Assembly: GCA_023150875.1 (NCBI GenBank)
Contig: JAKLKC010000002.1
Coordinates: 178,737-242,736 of the forward strand
DNA length: 64,000 nucleotides
Direction of reading: 5' to 3'
From: Myxococcota bacterium
Lineage (GTDB): Bacteria; Myxococcota_A; UBA796; UBA9615; JAKLKC01
Under the pieces are notes generated by a model. It ran no database searches. It saw nothing but the letters and a program-made list of their open reading frames with translations, and was not told the DNA's origin. The translations under genes were made by a program, and so were the position numbers. This document shows positions 1 through 6,936 of the stretch, piece after piece (the first letter of the stretch is position 1; every line of letters starts with the position of its first letter).

Positions 1-15
1 CAAGCGCTCGGGCGC

Positions 16-40
16 GGGCTGGGGCACGGGCTCGGGCACG
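16..40. repeat. GGGCTCGGGCAC tandem repeat, copy 1
   Basis: Two units of a GC-rich dodecamer. The 25-nt tract differs at one base from the tract after tcdA (1778-1802). It lies directly upstream of the TatD gene, so the two copies bracket the tatD-like/tcdA pair. No coding role is visible. Confidence 0.6.
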
Positions 41-78
41 ACTTGAGGGACGATGGGTGGCAACCGGATAGGCATGCG

Positions 79-876
79 ATGATCGATGCCCACTGCCATC
101 TCGACGACCACCGGTTCGATGCGGATCGGGCCGAGGCGATGGAGGCGGCCCGGCGGGTCGGGGTGCGGGGATTCGTGGTCGCGGGTGTCGGGCCCGGCCG
201 TTGGGAGCGCCAGCGGCGGCTGTGCGCCGACGTCGCCGACGCCTTCGCCTGCTACGGCCTCCACCCCTGGGCCGTCGCCCGGGCCCGGGACGACGGCGAG
301 GTCGATGGGGCGCTGGCGGAGCTGGAGCGGTTCCTGGAAGAAGCCCCCGCGGTGGGGCTGGGCGAGACGGGCCTCGACGCCTCGGGGCACGCGCCCCGGG
401 ACAGCCTCCCCCGCCAGGAGCGGGCCTTCCGGGCCCAGCTCCGCCTCGCCCGGGCCCGGGACCTCCCCCTGGTGCTCCACGTCGTCCGGGCCCACGAGGA
501 GGCGCTGCGGGTGGTGCGGGAGGAGGGGGTGCCCCCGCGGGGGGGCATGGTGCACTCCTTCGGAGGCGATCCCGAGCAGGCCCGCCGCTGGATCCGGCTG
601 GGGCTGTCGATCTCCCTGGGCCCCTCGGTCTGCGATCCCCGGGCGGAGCGGGCGCGCACGGTGGCCCGGGAGGTACCGGCGGACGCGCTGCTCATCGAGA
701 CCGACTGCCCCGACCAGGCGCCCTGGCCCGACCGGGGCCTCCGGAACGAGCCGTCCTGCCTCGCCCGGGTCGCCCTTGCCGTCGCCGCGATCCGGGACGA
801 AGATCCCCGCTCCCTGGGAGATCGGGCGGCGCGGAACGCCGCGCGACTCTTCCGCCTGCCCGCGGATCCCCGATGA
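79..876 (+). CDS. TatD-family metal-dependent hydrolase
   Basis: Predicted TIM-barrel metallohydrolase of the TatD family, whose members are metal-dependent 3'-5' exonucleases. The 265-residue length is normal for the family. Visible metal-site signatures are HxH at residues 5-7 (DAHCHL), the bridging Glu in GLGETGLD (about residue 96), His in LVLHVVRAHEE and MVHSFGG, and Asp in LLIETDCPDQAPWP. The ATG at 79 is chosen because MIDAHCHLD matches the usual start of the family; the ORF track begins at an upstream TTG (position 43) that would add 12 uncharacteristic residues. The TGA stop overlaps the ATG of tcdA (ATGA), so the two genes are probably cotranslated. Which substrate this paralogue cuts cannot be read from the sequence. 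Confidence 0.9.
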   Translation: MIDAHCHLDDHRFDADRAEAMEAARRVGVRGFVVAGVGPGRWERQRRLCADVADAFACYGLHPWAVARARDDGEVDGALAELERFLEEAPAVGLGETGLDASGHAPRDSLPRQERAFRAQLRLARARDLPLVLHVVRAHEEALRVVREEGVPPRGGMVHSFGGDPEQARRWIRLGLSISLGPSVCDPRAERARTVAREVPADALLIETDCPDQAPWPDRGLRNEPSCLARVALAVAAIRDEDPRSLGDRAARNAARLFRLPADPR

Positions 877-1763
877 GCACCGGCCTCCGCCACCCCACCG
901 GGCCCGGCCCCGGAACCGATCCCTCCCCCGAGGCCCCCCCGGTCCTCGACGCGCCGGCCCTCGACGACCGCTACCGCCTGCACCGCCGCTTCGACCGGAT
1001 GGGCCGGCTGGTGGGGGACTCGGGCATGGAGAGGCTCTTCCGCGCCCACGCCATGGTCGTCGGCCTGGGCGGCGTGGGCTCGTTCGCCGCCGAGGGCCTC
1101 GCCCGTTCCGGCGTCGGCACCCTCACGCTGGTGGACTTCGACCAGGTGTGCGTCACCAACGCCAACCGCCAGCTCCACGCCCTGAAGGGCACGGTGGGGA
1201 GGCCCAAGGCCGAGGTGATGGCCGAGAGGATGCGCGCCATCAACCCCGCCGCCCTGGTGTTCGCCCGGGAGCAGTTCTACTCGGCCTCCACGTCCGACGA
1301 CCTGCTCTCCGAGGCCCCCGACGTCGTGATCGACGCCATCGACAACCTCACCGCCAAGGCACACCTCGTGGCTGCCTGCCGCGCCCGGGGGCTGCCCCTC
1401 GTCGTCTGCACCGGCGCCTCGGGTCGGATGGATCCGATGCGGATCAAGACCGCCGACCTGGCCGAGACCCGAGTGGACCCCCTGGCTCGGGAGCTGCGGG
1501 CCATGCTGCGGAAGCACCACGGCTTCCCCGACGAGGGCCCCTTCGGCGTGCCCGCCGTCTACACCGACGAGGCGCCGAGGGAGCCGGTGGACCTGGGCTA
1601 CGACCGGGGGCTCGGGTTCCGGTGCGTGTGTCCGAGCGGCGACAACGGCCTGCACACCTGCGACCGCCGGAACCGCATCTACGGGACGGCGGGGTTCGTG
1701 ACCGGCGCCCTGGGGCTGGCCGCGGCCTCCCTCGCCGTTCGCGCCTTGCTCGGGGAGGGCTGA
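873..1763 (+). CDS. tcdA: tRNA threonylcarbamoyladenosine dehydratase TcdA
   Basis: ThiF/E1-like Rossmann protein of 296 residues that cyclises N6-threonylcarbamoyladenosine at position 37 of ANN-decoding tRNAs to ct6A, using ATP. The nucleotide-binding loop VVGLGGVGSFAAEGLARSGVG lies near residues 62-82, followed by LVDFDQVCVTNANRQ and the adenylation-site stretch VVIDAIDNLTAK. Near the C-terminus is FRCVCPSGDN. The ORF track entry is N-terminally inflated; the true start is the ATG at 873 that overlaps the upstream stop. An extra Pro-rich N-terminal segment (residues 1-30) precedes the conserved domain, which begins around RLHRRFDRMGRLVGD. Other ThiF-type enzymes (MoeB, ThiF) are less likely because of the TcdA-like DRMGRLVGDSGMERL lead-in and the IDNLTAK motif. 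Confidence 0.92.
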   Translation: MSTGLRHPTGPGPGTDPSPEAPPVLDAPALDDRYRLHRRFDRMGRLVGDSGMERLFRAHAMVVGLGGVGSFAAEGLARSGVGTLTLVDFDQVCVTNANRQLHALKGTVGRPKAEVMAERMRAINPAALVFAREQFYSASTSDDLLSEAPDVVIDAIDNLTAKAHLVAACRARGLPLVVCTGASGRMDPMRIKTADLAETRVDPLARELRAMLRKHHGFPDEGPFGVPAVYTDEAPREPVDLGYDRGLGFRCVCPSGDNGLHTCDRRNRIYGTAGFVTGALGLAAASLAVRALLGEG

Positions 1764-1777
1764 GTTCGGGCGCTGGC

Positions 1778-1802
1778 GGGCTCGGGCACGGGCTCGGGCA
1801 CG
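1778..1802. repeat. GGGCTCGGGCAC tandem repeat, copy 2
   Basis: Exact double GGGCTCGGGCAC followed by G, 15 nt after the tcdA stop. It matches 24 of 25 bases of the tract at 16-40 in the same orientation. It occupies part of the 316-nt gap before the MoxR operon. Confidence 0.6.
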
Positions 1803-1901
1803 TGGAGTTGCGGGGATCGGGCGGTGCCTGAGCCATCGGGAGGGGCAGGTGGCGGGGACCTGATCGGAAGCCACCTCGCGCGGGCGCCGCGGGGACCGAT
1901 G

Positions 1902-1910
1902 TGTTATAGA
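1902..1910 (+). promoter_or_regulatory. Candidate extended -10 promoter of the MoxR/vWA operon
   Basis: The stretch TGTTATAGA is the only AT-rich patch in the 1764-2079 intergenic region and reads as TGn plus TATAGA, an extended -10 box. No convincing -35 is seen 16-18 nt upstream. Transcription from here would leave a leader of about 160 nt before the ATG at 2080. Apart from this box and the repeat at 1778-1802, nothing recognisable was found in the gap. Confidence 0.4.
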
Positions 1911-2079
1911 TGCCAGCCTCTCGGGCGGCCCGGGGCGCCCTGTCCCCTGCCCCGGGGGATGGGTCCTGCCCGCCGGATCGACGGTCCCGGGCGGAACGCG
2001 GGCCCGCCGCGCAGCTTCCAGGAGTGGTCCTGCCCAAGTCCCAGAACAGGCCGGAAGCCCCCCAGGCCGGGAAGGCGCC

Positions 2080-3078
2080 ATGAGCGTCGACGCGCTCGTG
2101 TCCTTCCTGCGCTCCATCGAGTACGAGGGACGCGCCCCGGCGGGGCCCGCGCCCGCGTTCGAGGACGCGAGGGCCTGGATCGCCGCGCCCCCCGCGGAGC
2201 TGAGGCCGCCGCTGGTGGGGATCGCGGTCCGCGCGGCGGCTCGGCTGGGGGTCCGGACGCCCCCCGGGGGAGCTGGCCCGCTCAGCGCCGGCGCCCTGGG
2301 CCTCGCCGCCGCCGCCCAGGCCCTCGCCGCCGCCGGCGCGGGGGCGGATCCTTCGGGGCTCCCCACGGCGGAGCGTCTGGCGGAGGTGATCCCGACCGCC
2401 TCGGGCTGGGACCTCTTCGCCTACCACGGCGTCCTGTCCGCCCTGCATCGCTCCCTGCCGCCGGGCTCGCCCGCGCGCTTCGCCGCCGCCTCCCTGGTGG
2501 CCCGCTCCCCGCTCACCGCCCTCCTCTGGCACGCCGACCCCGGCGAGGGCGCCCGGGGACCGGCCGTGGCGCTGTTGCTGGACGTGGCCCGGGAGGGGCA
2601 CCCCCTCGCCACCGCCGTGGCCCGCGGCTGGGCCGACGGCCCCGACGAGGCCGGCTCCTGGCGCTGGCGGGCCTTCCTGCTGGATGGGCTGGCCAGGGCG
2701 GAGGGAGGGGCGGCCTGCGCGCTGGACTACTACGGCCACCTCGCCCTGCGGATCCGCGACGAGGGGGTGGACGTCGTCGCCCGCGCCGAGTCGGTCCTCA
2801 GGGACCCGTCGCCGGACGCCTCCGCGTCCACCTGGGCGACGGCCTTCGCCGCCGCGATGGCCCCCCTCGGGCGCCTCCGGGTCCTGGGGGCCGCGACCCT
2901 GGCGGCCCGGGGCGTCCCCCCGGACCTGGCGGTGCGCGCGGCCCGCGTCGCCCGCCTGGGGGAGGCCCTGGGCGCCGCCGCCCGCATCGAGGCCGTTCCC
3001 GATTCTTCCACCGAGACCCCCGAGAACGAAGGGGAGGCGTCCGGGACGCCCCCCCGGGAGGAGAGCCCGTGGGCCTGA
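2080..3078 (+). CDS. Uncharacterised helical protein, first gene of the MoxR-vWA-propeller operon
   Basis: Soluble 332-residue protein, very rich in alanine and predicted mostly helical, with no signal peptide or membrane segment. It begins MSVDALVSFLRSIEYEG. The last 30 or so residues are Glu/Pro/Ser-rich and look disordered. The reading frame is supported by its 10-nt overlap with the start of the MoxR gene and by its position at the head of a five-gene string without gaps. Pfam lists small families called bpX that occur only beside MoxR, vWA and propeller genes; this protein may be one of them, but I cannot assign a specific family from the sequence alone. Function unknown. Confidence 0.75.
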   Translation: MSVDALVSFLRSIEYEGRAPAGPAPAFEDARAWIAAPPAELRPPLVGIAVRAAARLGVRTPPGGAGPLSAGALGLAAAAQALAAAGAGADPSGLPTAERLAEVIPTASGWDLFAYHGVLSALHRSLPPGSPARFAAASLVARSPLTALLWHADPGEGARGPAVALLLDVAREGHPLATAVARGWADGPDEAGSWRWRAFLLDGLARAEGGAACALDYYGHLALRIRDEGVDVVARAESVLRDPSPDASASTWATAFAAAMAPLGRLRVLGAATLAARGVPPDLAVRAARVARLGEALGAAARIEAVPDSSTETPENEGEASGTPPREESPWA

Positions 3079-4310
3079 GCCCCGAGTCCCGCGATCGCGT
3101 CGCCCGCCTGCAAGCGATCGGCGCGGAGCTGAAGTCGACCTACGTGGACAAGGACCTGGTGGTCGACCTGATGGCGCTGGCGCTGATCACGAGGGAGCAC
3201 CTGCTCCTCCTCGGACCGCCCGGCACCGCCAAGTCGGCGCTGATCAAGCGGATGTCCACCCTCCTGGACGCGCGGTACTACGAGTACCTGCTGACCCGCT
3301 TCTCCGAGCCGTCGGAGCTCTTCGGCCCCGTGGACCTCGCCGCCCTCCAGGACGGTCGCTACTCGGTGAAGACGGCGGGCATGGCCCCCGAGGCGGAGAT
3401 CGTCTTCCTGGACGAGATCTTCAAGGCCAACAGCGCCATCCTCAACGCCCTGCTCTCCCTGATCAACGAGCGTGTCTTCTACAACGGCAACGTCCGCCAG
3501 GAGGTGCCCCTGGTCTCGGTGATGGGGGCCTCCAACGACCTCCCCACCGACACCTCCCTCGGCGCCCTCTTCGACCGCTTCCTGCTGCGGGTGCAGACCG
3601 AGTCGGTGCCCGACGAGAAGGTCGAGGACCTGCTGGAGAGCGGATGGTCCCTGGAGGTCGAGGGGATCCGCAGGGCCTCCGGCACCGACGCCTCCCCGGC
3701 TCCCAAGGGAAGGAGCAAGGCATCGGCCCGATCGGCCGCGCCCGCGGCCTCCCCCTCGGCCCGCCGGGGCCTCTCCGTCGCCGACCTCCTGGGCCTGCAC
3801 GGCGAGCTCGGCCACATCGACCTCCGCCCCGTGCTCCGGGAGTACCACCAGGTCATCCGCGAGGTCCGCGCCGAGGGCATCCCCTTCAGCGACCGGCGCT
3901 CCATCAAGAGCCTGAAGCTCATCGCCGCCTCGGCGATGCTCCGGGGCGACGCCTCGGCCCGGGCCCGGGACCTGTGGCCCCTGGTCCACACCTGGAGCCG
4001 CCCCGAGCAGCTCGGGCGCCTCCAGGAGATCGTGCTGCCCCGGGTCGAGGCCGACGGCGGCGCGGCCCTCACCGTGGACCGCCCCCTGGACGAGGTCGTC
4101 ACCGACCTGGGCCTGCTGGAGGCGGAGGCGGGGGCGCTCCGGGGCGAGGCGTCCTTCCTCGCCCACCTCCGCTCCCTGGGGAACCTGCGGCGGGAGCTGC
4201 TGGGGGGACAGGGGGACCGCGCGCGCCGCGACGAGCTCCTGGCCCGGTGCGACCGGATGGTCGAGGCGACCCTCGCCCGCATGGGCACCGTCACGGCCCA
4301 GGCGGTCTAG
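3069..4310 (+). CDS. MoxR-family AAA+ ATPase
   Basis: AAA+ ATPase of 413 residues in the MoxR/RavA group, which typically acts with a vWA-domain partner as a chaperone or metal-insertion machine. Walker A is GPPGTAKS at about residues 49-56, Walker B IVFLDEIFKAN near 111-121, sensor 1 in VSVMGASNDLP, and an arginine-finger candidate in GALFDRFLLRV. The MoxR-type insert VYFNG-like loop (NERVFYNGNV) follows Walker B. A Ser/Ala/Pro-rich linker (about residues 210-235) separates the ATPase core from a helical C-terminal lid domain. The GTG at 3069 is preferred because it starts just before the conserved SPESRDRVARLQAIG region and overlaps the upstream stop by 10 nt. The vWA partner is probably the C-terminus of the protein encoded at 6937-9237. 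Confidence 0.93.
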   Translation: MGLSPESRDRVARLQAIGAELKSTYVDKDLVVDLMALALITREHLLLLGPPGTAKSALIKRMSTLLDARYYEYLLTRFSEPSELFGPVDLAALQDGRYSVKTAGMAPEAEIVFLDEIFKANSAILNALLSLINERVFYNGNVRQEVPLVSVMGASNDLPTDTSLGALFDRFLLRVQTESVPDEKVEDLLESGWSLEVEGIRRASGTDASPAPKGRSKASARSAAPAASPSARRGLSVADLLGLHGELGHIDLRPVLREYHQVIREVRAEGIPFSDRRSIKSLKLIAASAMLRGDASARARDLWPLVHTWSRPEQLGRLQEIVLPRVEADGGAALTVDRPLDEVVTDLGLLEAEAGALRGEASFLAHLRSLGNLRRELLGGQGDRARRDELLARCDRMVEATLARMGTVTAQAV

Positions 4311-4316
4311 ATCGGG

Positions 4317-5087
4317 ATGGCCGCGCCCCCCCTCGCCGAGACCGGCGCCGCCACCGGTCGGAAGCCGAGCCTGTGGGCCCGTGCCGGCTGGTGCTACCTC
4401 CAGGCGGGCGAGCTCAAGTCGGCGGCCCGGTGCGCCGAGTCCGCGGGCGACCTCGGCCTCCAGGCGAGCGTCGCCGAGGCCGGCGGCGACTTCGCCGGGG
4501 CCGGGAGGCTCTACGAGCGGGCCGGGCAGCTCGGCGAGGCGGTCCGCTGCCTCTCCCAGGCGGGCTCCTTCGTCGAGGTGGCCCGGATCCAGCTCGGCGG
4601 CGTCGATCCCGTGGCCGGAGCGGAGCTGACCCTGGAGCGCCGACTGCCCCCGGCGCCCGCGGTAGCCGCCCTGGAACGCCTGCTGCGGGACAGCCCCGAG
4701 GACGCGCCCATCCGCCTCCGGGCGGTGCCCGCCCTGGCGTCGCTCCTGGCGCGGGCCGGGCGCGTCGCCGAGGCGCGGGGGACCCTCCAGGACCACGGCC
4801 GATGGCTCTCCCGCACCGACTCCGCCCGCTCCCCCGAGGACCGGGCCCGGGGCTGGCTCCGGCTGGCCGAGGCGGCGGCCCGGGGCGGTTGGGACGGGCT
4901 CGGGCTGACGGCGATCGCGCTGGCGGCGTCCGCCGCTCCCCCCCAGGAGGGGACCCGGGACGAGGTCCGACGGGCCTGGGGAGAGGCAGGCGGGGAGCCC
5001 ACGTCCCTGCCCTGGCCCGAACACGCATTCGACGACGGGGAGGGCCGACGCGCCGCCCGCAGGAGGAAGCGCCGTGAGCGCGGATGA
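4317..5087 (+). CDS. TPR-like helical-repeat protein of the MoxR operon
   Basis: Protein of 256 residues starting 6 nt after the MoxR stop. The N-terminal 90 residues are a run of short helical hairpins of TPR character (ARAGWCYLQAGELKSAARCAESAGD, then GDFAGAGRLYERAGQLGEAVRCLSQAG). The C-terminal half holds further alanine-rich helices and a basic end (RRKRRERG). There is no signal peptide, so it is expected in the cytoplasm as a scaffold for the neighbouring ATPase. It overlaps the next gene by 14 nt. The hairpin around RLYERAG resembles the last 50 residues of the next protein, which suggests a repeat type shared across the system. Precise role unknown. Confidence 0.8.
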   Translation: MAAPPLAETGAATGRKPSLWARAGWCYLQAGELKSAARCAESAGDLGLQASVAEAGGDFAGAGRLYERAGQLGEAVRCLSQAGSFVEVARIQLGGVDPVAGAELTLERRLPPAPAVAALERLLRDSPEDAPIRLRAVPALASLLARAGRVAEARGTLQDHGRWLSRTDSARSPEDRARGWLRLAEAAARGGWDGLGLTAIALAASAAPPQEGTRDEVRRAWGEAGGEPTSLPWPEHAFDDGEGRRAARRRKRRERG

Positions 5088-6912
5088 GCGCGGCTGGGGC
5101 CTGAGGGCCCGGCTGAAGCAGGTCGTGAAGGACCGGATCCTCGGCGGGACGCCGGGCCGCGAGGCGGATCCGTCCCCCCGCGCCGCCACCCCGCCGCCCC
5201 CCCCGGCGCCGGTGGCGACGGCGGAGGCGACGGCGACGCCGGAGGCTCCCGCCGCCGATCCCCAGGAGGCCCACGCCTCCCTCCTCAGCCCCCTCCGCCT
5301 GCTGGCGCCCGCCGAGGACGCGGTGCACGCGGCGCGGGTGATCGAGGCCGTGGCCGCCGCCGTGCCCACCGCCCGCTTCTCCGCCCGGGTCCCCCCCGGG
5401 GGCCGGGGTCGCCGCTACCTCTTCGTGGAGATCCCCGGAGGCCGCGGGGCGAGGGAGGCCCTGGCCTCCGCCTCCGAGGCGGCCCGGGAGGCCGGCTCGC
5501 CGGCCCTGCTGGGCTTCGCCGACGCCTATCGCCCCGGCGATCCCGGCGCCGCCAGCTCCGACGCCCCCGGCCCCGGAGTCGACCGGCTCCGCCTGGGCTC
5601 CCGCGCCGCCGCCGCCGACGGAGGGTCCGCCCCCGGGGTGGCCCCGGAGGAGGAGCGGGAGATCGACCTCGCTGGGTGGCCCCTCCACGGGGTGCGGGAG
5701 ATCGTGGGGGCCCTGCCCCTCTTGGAGAACCGCCTCCCCGAGCCCTCCTCCCGGGCGTGGGTCCGCCTGCCGGCGGTGATGCTCCGGGGGGCGGTGGTGC
5801 GCCTCTCCCAGGCCCGGGTGACCTGCCGGGCGGCGGCCATCCGGGTCGACCGCTTCGCCGGCCACGCCCACCTGCGGGACCAGGTGCTGCTGGCGGTGGA
5901 GGACCACGGCGGCTCCCCCCTGCCCGAGCACCTGCTGGAGGCCCTGGCGCGCCTCGCCGGCGCCGCGGTCTACCGCCCCGCCGAGGGCTCGGGGGGGGAC
6001 CGCTTCCTGGTGCAGAGGGGCTGGCGCCTGCCCATCTCGGGCTCGACGCTGTCGGGCCTCCTGGCGGAGACCGAGCTGCACCTCTTCGGCGGCCCCGGCG
6101 ACGGCCACCTGGTCCTGGACGAGGTCCCCGACTTCCGCCCCGTGGCCATCCCCGCCCTCGCCGAGGCTCCGGGCCCCGCGGAGAGGGTGCAGGCCGGGCC
6201 GGCCGGGCCCATCCCCGGGGTGGCGGTCCGCCTCGTGCCCCGTCCCCCCGGACCCGCCCCCGCCGAGGCCCTGCTGCTGAGCGAGCGCGAGCTGGGCTGG
6301 CTGGTGCGCCTCCTCCCCCACCTGCCCGGGCGTTGGATGGAGCGCCTCCAGGTCGTCCGGGGCAGGGACGTCTCGCTCCTCGTCTGCGACGGCCCCCTGC
6401 CCCCCTCGCTCCCCTTCGGCGTCCCCCTCCGGCGCCGCGACCCTCCCACCCTCCTGGTGGAGGCGCACCACGACCTGGACCCCGATCTCGACAGGGAGTC
6501 CCTGCGCGTGGTCGCCGGACTCGAGGAAGGGACCCTGGAGGCGTGGCTCCCCGGCCGCCGCCTCCGCTTCCCCGTCTCCGCCGTCCGCCCCGCCGCGGAC
6601 CTCGTCGCCGTGGATCCGGGCCTGGTGCCCGAGGGTGTGACCCCCCTGGACGAGGGCTTCTCGTGGAAGCTCGAGCAGTCCCGGGGGGACGCCGGGGGCG
6701 GTGAGGGCGAGACCGCCGAGGCCACGCCCGGGGGGATCTCCCTGGACGGCCGGCGCGCCCTGCTGGCGGACGCCGCGAAACTCGCCGCCGCGGGGCAGTT
6801 CAGCGAGGCTGCGGCGATCCACGAGCGCATGGGGGAGTACGGGAAGGCCGCGCGGCTGTACGAGCGCGCCGCCGAGGACGAGGAGCGCCGGAGGGCCCGC
6901 CGCCGGGCGTGA
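5074..6912 (+). CDS. Large uncharacterised component of the MoxR-vWA-propeller system
   Basis: Soluble protein of 612 residues starting at a GTG with a strong AGGAGG 7 nt upstream. After a basic N-terminus (LRARLKQVVKDRILGG) and a Pro/Ala linker there is a mixed alpha/beta region. This contains several strand-rich blocks (for example VRLPAVMLRGAVVRLS and DRFLVQRGWRLPISGS) that recur at a spacing suggestive of repeated domains. The final 50 residues form TPR-like hairpins (AAAGQFSEAAAIHERMGEYGKAARLYERAAED) ending in an Arg cluster. I recognise no catalytic motif. Its size and position match the variable bpX-type proteins of MoxR-vWA-propeller systems, but the family assignment is an inference from context. 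Confidence 0.8.
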   Translation: MSADERGWGLRARLKQVVKDRILGGTPGREADPSPRAATPPPPPAPVATAEATATPEAPAADPQEAHASLLSPLRLLAPAEDAVHAARVIEAVAAAVPTARFSARVPPGGRGRRYLFVEIPGGRGAREALASASEAAREAGSPALLGFADAYRPGDPGAASSDAPGPGVDRLRLGSRAAAADGGSAPGVAPEEEREIDLAGWPLHGVREIVGALPLLENRLPEPSSRAWVRLPAVMLRGAVVRLSQARVTCRAAAIRVDRFAGHAHLRDQVLLAVEDHGGSPLPEHLLEALARLAGAAVYRPAEGSGGDRFLVQRGWRLPISGSTLSGLLAETELHLFGGPGDGHLVLDEVPDFRPVAIPALAEAPGPAERVQAGPAGPIPGVAVRLVPRPPGPAPAEALLLSERELGWLVRLLPHLPGRWMERLQVVRGRDVSLLVCDGPLPPSLPFGVPLRRRDPPTLLVEAHHDLDPDLDRESLRVVAGLEEGTLEAWLPGRRLRFPVSAVRPAADLVAVDPGLVPEGVTPLDEGFSWKLEQSRGDAGGGEGETAEATPGGISLDGRRALLADAAKLAAAGQFSEAAAIHERMGEYGKAARLYERAAEDEERRRARRRA

Positions 6913-6936
6913 CCCGGGCGGGGAGAGCGGCATCCC

